Positions 1 to 5,844 of a stretch of DNA of 21,677 bases are shown here, piece after piece (the first letter of the stretch is position 1; every line of letters starts with the position of its first letter). Origin of the DNA: a virus; IMG/VR virus record IMGVR_UViG_3300028883_000997, positions 1 to 21,677 of that record. The stretch is one strand, 5' to 3'. The translations under genes were made by a program, and so were the position numbers. The notes beneath the pieces were generated by a model, which searched no databases, had not been told where the DNA came from, and saw nothing but the letters and a program-made list of their open reading frames with translations.

Positions 1-594
1 ATGCAGATACCCAAACTCATCTCCAATTCCGATTTTCAAGCCCTTTATCAATCCCTCGACAATGGACGGGATAAATTGATTATTATACTTCTATATGGGA
101 CCGGTTGTAGGGTGGGCGAGCTGGTATCTTCTAGGGTTGAAGACGTGGACTTAAACGACGGCCTGATCCATCTGCAGGCCAATAGAACCAAGACCAAAAA
201 GTACAGGTCTGCAGTAATCCCCTCTGAGATATTGCCCTCACTGAAGTATTGGATCATGAGCTTGCCTGAAGATTGCCAGTGGCTCTTCCCTGGCCAAAAA
301 GAAGGCCACCTCACAGCTAGAAGAGTCCAGCAGATTGTTCATCAAGCAGCAGATAAAGCAGGCATCCAGAGAATCTACGCCCACGACAAGAACAAGCGGC
401 CCCTAAACGTGGTCTCACCTCATTCGTTGCGACATGCTCATGCGGTAACGGCTCTTGATGCTGGCGTACCTCTCAATGACTTGCAGGCCCAGCTGGGCCA
501 TTCCAATCTGGCCACGACCTCAGTATATCTCAATGTCAACTTGGAGCACCGCAAGCGATCGTATGAGAAGGTGACGTTCGGGGTTGAGGGGTGA
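1..594 (+). CDS. Tyrosine recombinase / integrase, catalytic domain only
   Basis: Site-specific DNA recombinase of the tyrosine (XerC/D, lambda-integrase) family, expected to integrate or excise the element. The full catalytic set is visible: R37 in GTGCRVGEL, a K66/K67 beta-hairpin lysine (KTKKYR), H141-x-x-R144 (HSLRH), H167 (LGHSN) and nucleophile Y176 (TTSVYLNVN). At 197 aa it lacks the roughly 100-residue N-terminal SAM-like core-binding domain of most integrases. The ORF starts at the very first base of the window, so the N-terminus could lie outside; alternatively this is a genuine catalytic-only recombinase. It runs rightward, opposite to the virion genes, and a basic microprotein follows 25 nt downstream. 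Family assignment is firm; its role as the integrase of this element is inferred from position. Confidence 0.9.
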   Translation: MQIPKLISNSDFQALYQSLDNGRDKLIIILLYGTGCRVGELVSSRVEDVDLNDGLIHLQANRTKTKKYRSAVIPSEILPSLKYWIMSLPEDCQWLFPGQKEGHLTARRVQQIVHQAADKAGIQRIYAHDKNKRPLNVVSPHSLRHAHAVTALDAGVPLNDLQAQLGHSNLATTSVYLNVNLEHRKRSYEKVTFGVEG

Positions 595-619
595 TTGATT
601 TCTTTGGTGTTAGGCAGGA

Positions 620-784
620 ATGGGCCACCTCTGTAAACATCAAAAAGAACTTGCGCGAAGACTTGAACGTAAGGCCCGAATAGATCAACGTAACCGGGAA
701 AGAGCGGCCAAAAGAGCACAACAGGAACCCCTCGATGAGAACCAACGGCCAGTCTTTGGTATTCCTGAGGAGATGACGGCTTGA
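620..784 (+). CDS. Small highly basic microprotein, unknown
   Basis: A 54-residue ORF starting at an ATG 25 nt after the recombinase stop and ending in TGA. It begins MGHLCKHQKELARRLERKAR, and the first 35 residues form a strongly charged, probably helical stretch dominated by Arg, Lys, Glu and Gln. The tail (PVFGIPEEMTA) is acidic to neutral. A C5-x-H7 pair is too little to call a zinc finger. The only upstream signal is an AGG next to the ATG; an in-frame TAG just upstream rules out a longer form. Position suggests co-transcription with the recombinase, where a basic helical protein could be an excisionase-like or DNA-binding accessory factor, but that is speculation. Confidence 0.4.
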   Translation: MGHLCKHQKELARRLERKARIDQRNRERAAKRAQQEPLDENQRPVFGIPEEMTA

Positions 785-920
785 TAATCTCTTCATTTCC
801 TTTTTGAGGGCCCAGTTTAACATAGAAAGGCTAAATTGATTGGTAGGGCGATCGCTGTAAAATGCACTAATTTAGATAATCTCTAAGGTTTATGGTCTTA
901 TTATACGCCCGTCGCAAATA

Positions 921-930
921 TTTTTATATA
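921..930 (+). promoter_or_regulatory. Archaeal TATA box for the Asn-rich surface protein
   Basis: The run TTTTTATATA ends about 20 nt before the ATG at 951, so initiation would fall at or near the start codon and give a leaderless mRNA. The box picks ATG 951 over the in-frame TTG at 936. Confidence 0.55.
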
Positions 931-950
931 CAAAATTGATATCCACAACC

Positions 951-1580
951 ATGAAAAAGGCATTCATCGTTTTGAATATTATCATCTTATCCATAATGTC
1001 AATTTCAATTACTTCGGCTAAATCTGAGGATTTATTTTTAGAGCATCTAACTGACGTGATGTGGGAAGATTGCAAAGGCAAAGATCTTCATATTAATCAA
1101 CCGGGTATCCTGAAATATACTACAACAATGGAAAATGTTACTCTAATCAAAGGGTCTGAATATGATAGAGATTCTTTAAGGGTCATATTAAATCTTTTAG
1201 ATCAGAAACACTATAGAAATTATTTGGGAACGATTGGCGGTGGAACATTTGTAGGTAGTGGATGGGATGGTTATGGTATCCTTACATGCGGGAATAATCG
1301 GTTGGATATAAATTATGATACCTATTACTGGAATGGTATGAAAGTTGCAGTTCCTGAAAATTTATTTAATATTGCTTCAGGTAGCAATAATACTCAAATC
1401 ATCAACAAAGGCGATAATAATGCTGCAATAGTTGGCAATGATAACATAGCAAATACAGGTAATGGCAACACTATTACCCAAGAGCATTTATATTTGAACT
1501 TTGGAACTGGATTCGCAATTGGAGCAATTTTAACACAATTAGCAAATATCCTTATCCCGCGTTTGAGAAAGAAGAAATAA
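951..1580 (+). CDS. Secreted Asn-rich, C-terminally membrane-anchored surface protein
   Basis: Unrecognised protein of 209 aa. It has a clear signal peptide (MKKAFIVLNIIILSIMSISI, cleavage likely after ITSA), a central domain of about 115 residues, and an Asn/Gly-rich stretch at roughly 143-175 (SNNTQIINKGDNNAAIVGN) with a regular spacing suggestive of a beta-roll or curli-like fold. A hydrophobic helix (about 182-202) followed by RLRKKK would anchor it in the membrane, so the chain probably faces outward. ATG 951 was chosen over TTG 936 because of the TATA box about 25 nt upstream. It is AT-rich compared with the virion genes. It could be a lysogenic-conversion surface protein; function unknown. 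Confidence 0.6.
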   Translation: MKKAFIVLNIIILSIMSISITSAKSEDLFLEHLTDVMWEDCKGKDLHINQPGILKYTTTMENVTLIKGSEYDRDSLRVILNLLDQKHYRNYLGTIGGGTFVGSGWDGYGILTCGNNRLDINYDTYYWNGMKVAVPENLFNIASGSNNTQIINKGDNNAAIVGNDNIANTGNGNTITQEHLYLNFGTGFAIGAILTQLANILIPRLRKKK

Positions 1581-1596
1581 GGATCGGCTTCGTGAA

Positions 1597-1719
1597 ATGC
1601 CCTATAAGTCCGTGCGGCATAGAACAAAGGCCGTATAGATGCGAAAGGCTCTTCTCTCCGACCTTTTCGAGGAGTATCCCGATACGTTCGAGGATTGGCT
1701 CGAGGAGAGGAATTTATGA
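1597..1719 (+). pseudogene. Small ORF interrupted by an in-frame TAG
   Basis: One reading frame gives MPYKSVRHRTKAV, a TAG at 1636-1638, then an immediate ATG and MRKALLSDLFEEYPDTFEDW followed by LEERNL and TGA. Both halves look protein-like (basic then acidic amphipathic), so this may be one 40-residue protein broken by a nonsense mutation, or a 26-residue microprotein starting at 1639. The TGA overlaps the ATG of the next broken ORF (ATGA at 1716-1719), the usual arrangement of coupled genes. No function recognised. Confidence 0.35.
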
Positions 1720-1840
1720 AGCCCTGCGTTATCTGTGTGGGGTTCCTATGTCTTCCTCTCGTTTAGGAGGATGGATCCCTGGAAAAGGGCCGATTTGTCA
1801 ACAATGTAAGATAGAACCCAGGCCCGAAGGTAGGTTTTAG
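1716..1840 (+). pseudogene. Zinc-ribbon microprotein broken by a 2-nt frameshift
   Basis: From the ATG at 1716 the frame reads MKPCVIC and then runs out. In another frame the sequence continues GVPMSSSRLGGWIPGKGPIC, then QQCKIEPRPEGRF and a TAG ending at 1840. Removing two bases from the TGTGTG run at 1734-1739 fuses them into a 40-residue protein with paired C-x-x-C knuckles (CVIC and CQQC), a classic zinc ribbon. This is best explained as an expanded TG dinucleotide that inactivated a small zinc-ribbon gene; a sequencing error or programmed slippage is possible. The 82-aa frame spanning 1592-1840 is probably not the native protein. Confidence 0.5.
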
Positions 1841-1854
1841 TAAACTTTTTATCA

Positions 1855-2406
1855 GTGATTATAAAAGTAACAGGTATGTCCGATGAAACTAAGCAGCTGA
1901 TGGAAGTGGATGTCAAAAGGACAACACTACTTAGTGCTTTGAAGTGCGCATCTAATATTGCAAAAGAAATTGGCATTGGTGCGCTTTGCAATGTGGATGG
2001 TGATATTGAGGGCATTTGCCTAACTAGGGGTGTGTATGACAGGTCCGAATCCCCCTCTAAATATAAAACAATGTATTATATCAAGTTCCCAATTTTTATA
2101 AAACCTGCATTTGATGGGGGTTCGATGGGTCATTTTGAAGTTCATGTTGAGGAATGGTCGGTAGTATTAATGTCAGGCACAGAACAATTTGTTCGTGCTC
2201 TCGAAAATCTACCACCCAGGGATGATGGAACTTATCGAATGATGATCTCACAAAAGGAAACTGAATCGGATAACGTTGAAAGCACTGTGATCTTAATGGG
2301 GTTGAGAAACGCTTGGATTGGGTCGTCTATATGTCATCCAGTCGAACTGGGGTCGGATGAAATAAAAGATATGTATCCGATCGACGAGCGACTTGAATGT
2401 GTCTGA
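1855..2406 (+). CDS. Hypothetical protein, probably cytoplasmic
   Basis: Unrecognised protein of 183 aa. It has no signal peptide or membrane segment. The sequence looks like a mixed alpha/beta domain: a helix around LLSALKCASNIAKEIGIGAL, beta-like segments (MYYIKFPIFIKP, FEVHVEEWSVVLMSG) and an acidic C-terminus. The start is uncertain: GTG at 1855 or ATG at 1876 (MSDETKQ). A weak T/A-rich box near 1843-1852 lies at a leaderless distance from 1876. It follows the two decayed small ORFs and precedes the secreted HEAT gene, which has its own promoter. AT-rich accessory composition; no functional call. Confidence 0.55.
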   Translation: MIIKVTGMSDETKQLMEVDVKRTTLLSALKCASNIAKEIGIGALCNVDGDIEGICLTRGVYDRSESPSKYKTMYYIKFPIFIKPAFDGGSMGHFEVHVEEWSVVLMSGTEQFVRALENLPPRDDGTYRMMISQKETESDNVESTVILMGLRNAWIGSSICHPVELGSDEIKDMYPIDERLECV

Positions 2407-2426
2407 TGCTCCGGATATTTCAACTG

Positions 2427-2434
2427 TTTAAATA
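2427..2434 (+). promoter_or_regulatory. Archaeal TATA box for the HEAT-repeat gene
   Basis: TTTAAATA centred about 29 nt before the ATG at 2460. The spacing predicts a leaderless or nearly leaderless transcript. Confidence 0.55.
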
Positions 2435-2459
2435 TTTGTTAATTTGGGGCGATAACTGA

Positions 2460-3290
2460 ATGAGACCTATGAAATGCATTCTTTTTGCAGCTGTTTTTGT
2501 GTTACTTGCACCATCGGTATTGGCGGATGAAGTAGACGATCTCATACTAGACTTGAAATCTGAGCTGCCCTACGTCCGAGCAGATGCAGCATCAGCACTT
2601 GGCGAAATAGGCGATGTTAGGGCGGTAGATCCTTTGATTGAGGCTCTAAAGGACGGGGACCCAGATGTTAGAGGGAAATCTGCTTGGTCACTTGCTGATA
2701 TTGGAGACCCCAAGGCAGTTGAACCATTGATTGAAGCACTCAGAACCGATGATTCATGTGCCAGAGGAAAAATAGCATGGTCTCTCGGTGAGATCGGGGG
2801 AGATCGAGCAGTAGAGCCGTTGATTGATATCCTTAATAACGACAAGGATTCTGATAATCGATGGGTTGCAGCAGATGCACTTGGAACTATTGGGGATTCT
2901 CGTGCAGTTGAACCATTGATTGCAGCTATAAATGATTCAGACAGTTGGGTTCGCCAGTGTGTTGCCTACGCACTCGGAACTATTGGGGACCCGTGTGCAG
3001 TGGACCCTTTGATCGTAGCGCTGAACGACTCGGATAGTTCTGTTCGAGAGGCGGCTATATATGCGCTTAGGATGATAGGAGATGTCAGGGCAGTTGATCC
3101 CTTGATAGTTGCATTGAACGATACTGATGGGTCTGTACGTCGGGATGCTGCAGATGCGCTTGGTAGTATAGGCGATGCCCGTGCTGTTGGTCCATTAACA
3201 TTAGCATTGAGCGATTCAAATTCTAATGTTCGTGAGTCGGCAATATATGCTCTCGAACTCATTGAACAATCAAAGTTTGTTTCGGACTAA
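2460..3290 (+). CDS. Secreted HEAT-repeat (PBS-lyase HEAT-like) protein
   Basis: The 276-aa protein has an N-terminal signal peptide (MKCILFAAVFVLLAPSVLAD) followed by about eight HEAT-like repeats of roughly 31 residues with the pattern VRxxAAxALGxIGDxRAVxPLIxAL (for example at about 36-63, 67-94 and 99-125). Such repeats form an alpha-solenoid used for protein-protein binding. With the signal peptide it should act outside the cytoplasmic membrane. Methanogens carry many similar secreted HEAT proteins, so this may be host-derived cargo or a host gene captured by the element. It starts at ATG 2460, placed 26 nt after the TATA box; ATG 2469 is an alternative. The binding partner is unknown. 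Confidence 0.8.
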   Translation: MRPMKCILFAAVFVLLAPSVLADEVDDLILDLKSELPYVRADAASALGEIGDVRAVDPLIEALKDGDPDVRGKSAWSLADIGDPKAVEPLIEALRTDDSCARGKIAWSLGEIGGDRAVEPLIDILNNDKDSDNRWVAADALGTIGDSRAVEPLIAAINDSDSWVRQCVAYALGTIGDPCAVDPLIVALNDSDSSVREAAIYALRMIGDVRAVDPLIVALNDTDGSVRRDAADALGSIGDARAVGPLTLALSDSNSNVRESAIYALELIEQSKFVSD

Positions 3291-3482
3291 GGGCCCCTTC
3301 TTCTCCCTAACCTTTTTTATGCTATGCCAAATAAAAAATAATCGCTTTATTCAATTTATCTCATGTCTAAAAACCGCTATGCATCGCTAACCGATGGCGG
3401 GCAGTGCATTTTAGCATTGTAATCATCGTTTTTGGGCTTTTACCCACCATGGTAAGCGATAGAATCCGCTTATTCATGTAGT

Positions 3483-3668
3483 CTATGGAACACTGGGGTT
3501 AACAAAATGGTACCCCTCCTCCTTCTCATAAGGTGGATTGAATAAAAACCGCTCTCTGATTCTATACAAATCACTAACTAAATCTATTCGTTCTGAAAGT
3601 CTTATATGGCATTCTTTTGGTTGGCGGGCATTTGTCCATATAAGACTAATTGAAGTTATTCCAATCAA
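3483..3668 (-). CDS. Possible small hypothetical protein
   Basis: A 61-residue ORF downstream of, and 14 nt after, the leftward 3683-4078 gene. Its residue mix is protein-like (basic and aromatic, with ECHIRLSERIDLVSDLYRIR probably helical). Against it: the only start is a TTG, there is no clear ribosome-binding site, and it resembles no family I know. If it is not real, 3291-3682 is a 390-bp non-coding stretch with T-rich runs near 3310-3320 that could terminate the HEAT gene and one short hairpin near 3378-3395. Confidence 0.35.
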   Translation of the reverse strand: MIGITSISLIWTNARQPKECHIRLSERIDLVSDLYRIRERFLFNPPYEKEEGYHFVNPSVP

Positions 3669-3682
3669 ATGCGGATTAGATC

Positions 3683-4078
3683 TTAATCAATTCGCCTGAA
3701 TGGATCTTGAGTTCCATCCTTATTTATCAACACTGATGGAAAATCTAACCCGTCTTCTTTGGGTGGGCTAACCGCAATGATGCCCTCGTTTCTGTTATCG
3801 GCATACGCCAACAACTCACTGATGTTATCATATTTGTCAAGTTCAATATCCAGTGGTCTTTCATTTGGATCTACAGTAAACGAGCCGGACCAAATATTGT
3901 TACCGATCCGATCATGGTTAGCGGCCCACTCATATATATTGATCCTACAGCTCCAGTATTCTTCTCGTGGGTTTTTTACTATTATATGGCCATTCCATTT
4001 GGAACGGTCATAGCAATAGTAATATATGGGTTTATATAAGTGATTACCTAACATATCAAAATCTTTAGCTGTGAACAT
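3683..4078 (-). CDS. Hypothetical protein with its own leaderless promoter
   Basis: Unrecognised 131-aa soluble protein rich in Tyr, Trp, Asp and Asn (for example YKPIYYYCYDRSKWNGHIIV and WSCRINIYEWAANHDR). The early part looks beta-rich and the tail polar (PPKEDGLDFPSVLINKDGTQ). It has no signal peptide or membrane segment. The ATG at 4078 lies about 29 nt after a good TATA box on the same strand, so the mRNA is probably leaderless. It is transcribed away from the lysis module and converges with the HEAT gene. AT-rich; probably accessory cargo. Confidence 0.6.
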   Translation of the reverse strand: MFTAKDFDMLGNHLYKPIYYYCYDRSKWNGHIIVKNPREEYWSCRINIYEWAANHDRIGNNIWSGSFTVDPNERPLDIELDKYDNISELLAYADNRNEGIIAVSPPKEDGLDFPSVLINKDGTQDPFRRID

Positions 4079-4102
4079 GGTCTCTCAATTAGATTCTATT
4101 GC

Positions 4103-4111
4103 TATTTATAC
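4103..4111 (-). promoter_or_regulatory. Archaeal TATA box for the 3683-4078 gene
   Basis: On the minus strand the sequence reads GTATAAATA, centred 29 nt before the ATG at 4078. There is no Shine-Dalgarno site between it and the start codon. Confidence 0.55.
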
Positions 4112-4318
4112 TTATGTCTAAACCATTCAATTAATCATTTTTGACATCAAAATGCTATAATAACTCTCGAAAACTATGCTGTAATGCTTGTTTTTAAAAA
4201 TTTCGTTGCGAGACCGGTGTAAAATTGTTTTGTTTAGATTTTTACATAGTCATGTAGAATTTATATCTTATATGGACTTTCAAGGGCGGATAAAGAAAAT
4301 GCCATATAGGATAATGTG

Positions 4319-4723
4319 TCATCCCCCTTTTTCCTTCAGCGCCTCCAAAGCTTCCACCAACCTTTTGGGTATGGGAACTCCAATGGCTGCAGCATTCTCA
4401 AGCATGCTCAGGCCCTCGTTGGCTATGAAGAACATGATAACTACGGTCCGTAAAAGCGGCTCCTGCAGCCCCAGGCCCAAATCCAAAAACCCAGCCATCA
4501 TTACCACCAATAGCATGGTCACTTTGCGAATGATCCCACGTAACCCTATCTTGGAGTTTAGACGATTGGCGGAAAAGGCCGCCGAAACACCGGTGATGTA
4601 ATCCAGAACCATCAACGCCACCAAAGCTTGGAGGATGGTATCCCACCCTCCGAGCAAGGCCACTCCACAAGTCCCAACGGCGACACAGAGGCTTTTGATG
4701 CTCGTTATTTCGCTGAAGGTCAT
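4319..4723 (-). CDS. Phage-type holin (toxin secretion/phage lysis holin family)
   Basis: Small membrane protein (134 aa) that would permeabilise the cytoplasmic membrane at the end of the lytic cycle. It matches the Cp-1-type phage holin family found mostly in Firmicutes phages: DYITG at 41-45, NSKIGLRG at 56-63 and the C-terminal NEGLSMLENAAAIGVPIP at 102-119. Hydrophobic segments lie at about 11-26, 29-47, 67-85 and 91-105, with a charged tail EALEALKEKGG. Its ATG overlaps the upstream gene's stop (ATGA at 4720-4723), so translation is coupled. No endolysin is recognisable beside it; the 94-aa upstream partner is unknown. Export of another protein is an alternative role. Confidence 0.85.
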   Translation of the reverse strand: MTFSEITSIKSLCVAVGTCGVALLGGWDTILQALVALMVLDYITGVSAAFSANRLNSKIGLRGIIRKVTMLLVVMMAGFLDLGLGLQEPLLRTVVIMFFIANEGLSMLENAAAIGVPIPKRLVEALEALKEKGG

Positions 4724-5004
4724 TCGCCTTCTAGCTCCTTTTTGACATCAGAAGGCAGAGGACCGTGACCCATCTCTGTGAACCAGATGATAGGATCTAC
4801 CTCTCGGTCTTCGCCTGATAGTTCTTTTACGACAGACTTGGACCACTCTTTGTACTGCTCTCTGGTCAAGAGCTGAGAGTCTTCATTGCGATACTGGCGC
4901 GGCATTCCCACTTTCTTGATAGTTCCCACAGGTGCTACGTTGCAATGCTTGTTGCAGAAATCGGCTAACCATCCTTCGTCTTGTGCGTTTTTTGGGGTAG
5001 GCAT
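4720..5004 (-). CDS. Small unknown protein coupled to the holin
   Basis: A 94-aa polar protein with no signal peptide, starting at the ATG at 5004 (MPTPKNAQDEGWLADFCNKH). The frame stays open upstream to 5127, but that part overlaps the divergent gene and its promoter, so the ATG is preferred. It contains C-x(3)-C (FCNKHC) and an acidic end (DVKKELEGE). Its stop overlaps the holin ATG. Genes in this position of virus lysis modules can be endolysins, antiholins or spanin-like factors, but I see no peptidase, amidase or glycosidase motif. A central TATA-like box at about 5025-5034 would serve it on this strand. Confidence 0.6.
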   Translation of the reverse strand: MPTPKNAQDEGWLADFCNKHCNVAPVGTIKKVGMPRQYRNEDSQLLTREQYKEWSKSVVKELSGEDREVDPIIWFTEMGHGPLPSDVKKELEGE

Positions 5005-5021
5005 GATCTTTATTGGGTATG

Positions 5022-5040
5022 AAAGGTATAATAGACCTTT
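5022..5040. promoter_or_regulatory. Bidirectional promoter inside a 19-bp palindrome
   Basis: AAAGGTATAATAGACCTTT has perfect 6-bp arms (AAAGGT/ACCTTT) around a central TATA-like box. The box lies about 29 nt from the ATG at 5059 on the plus strand and about 25 nt from the ATG at 5004 on the minus strand. Both genes could therefore start leaderless transcripts from the same element, and the arms are a natural operator. Confidence 0.5.
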
Positions 5041-5058
5041 TGGTTTTACTGCATAAGT

Positions 5059-5844
5059 ATGACGGAAATTATGCGCTCGGAATGCGCCGCTCTGTTCGAG
5101 CCTATGTTCGTCTACTACTGGGTTCATCGGGGCATCCGAGACGGGAGGACCTGCCCCGTATGCGACCGATTAATCGACAACTCCTACCGAGTTGAGGACA
5201 ACCCAGAGCCTCCTTACGATCTGCCGGTTACCATTCACGAAGGTTGCAGATGCCGCTGGGAGCAACATCTGTTTGCAGTCGTTCCTGACAGTGCTTTGGA
5301 TCGGTTGGCCGAGTTCGAACAGGCTTCAAAAGATGCCGAGAAGGCCAGAGACGAAGCGGTTCAAGCTCTCCAAGGTACTAGAAACGCGTTGCCTGACTTC
5401 GAACAAGCAGTTGAAGATGCAAAAAGCGAGTTAGAAAAGGCCGAAGAGGAGGTCGAGCACTGGCAAGAGCTGGTAGAAGAGTATTGGGACAAGTGGCAGG
5501 AGTGGGTTGAGTGGTGGGGGGAGGATTCCAGCGGTCCTACTGGGAACTGGCCCACTTGGCACAAGGAGGCTTTAGAAAAGCTGACCGAGGCCGAGGATGC
5601 CCTTGAAAAAAAGGAGACGGAGGTTTACAGTGCCGAATCCGCCTTCAGTGACGCCCGTTATTCCATAATGAGGGCTGAACATGATCTTGACGAGGCCGAA
5701 GACAAATACAGCATCGCCAACGGCAACTTCCTCATGGCCGAATACTGCATAAACGAATATCGGGACGCTCACGATGGTGAGTTCCCTAGATTAATCAAGC
5801 TCAGCAGTGGCGGTTATAAGATGCCCACTTGGGACGACGTTTAG
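5059..5844 (+). CDS. Mu gpF-like zinc motif fused to a long coiled coil
   Basis: The first ~75 residues resemble the C-terminal zinc-binding part of phage minor head proteins (Mu gpF/SPP1 gp7 family): RDGRTCPVCDRLID then PVTIHEGCRCRWE, giving C32, C35, H60, C63 and C65. In those families the motif reads roughly D-x-R-x-C-x-x-C ... P-P-x-H-x-x-C-R-C. The large N-terminal part of the usual protein is missing. Residues ~81-255 are instead a charged heptad-type coiled coil (FEQASKDAEKARDEAVQALQ) with a Trp-rich break near 140-165. The gene is transcribed against the virion genes, from a leaderless promoter, and its TAG overlaps the converging propeller gene by 4 bp. It may be a virion-attached or antagonistic protein built from a minor-head domain. 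Confidence 0.7.
   Translation: MTEIMRSECAALFEPMFVYYWVHRGIRDGRTCPVCDRLIDNSYRVEDNPEPPYDLPVTIHEGCRCRWEQHLFAVVPDSALDRLAEFEQASKDAEKARDEAVQALQGTRNALPDFEQAVEDAKSELEKAEEEVEHWQELVEEYWDKWQEWVEWWGEDSSGPTGNWPTWHKEALEKLTEAEDALEKKETEVYSAESAFSDARYSIMRAEHDLDEAEDKYSIANGNFLMAEYCINEYRDAHDGEFPRLIKLSSGGYKMPTWDDV

Noticed and set aside
1597-1719. In-frame TAG followed by an open frame, as in pyrrolysine-containing genes
   Set aside because: TAG serves as the ordinary final stop of the portal, TerS, 5059-5844 and 17369-17710 genes, and an ATG follows the TAG directly. A nonsense mutation or a separate microprotein is simpler.
3378-3395. Short hairpin CATCG/CGATG as a terminator or RNA element
   Set aside because: Only a 5-bp stem with no T-run and no conserved context; expected by chance.
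5025-5034. TATAAT as a bacterial -10 box
   Set aside because: No -35 element lies at the right spacing, while the distances to both flanking ATGs fit archaeal TATA boxes; the rest of the window also uses archaeal-type signals.
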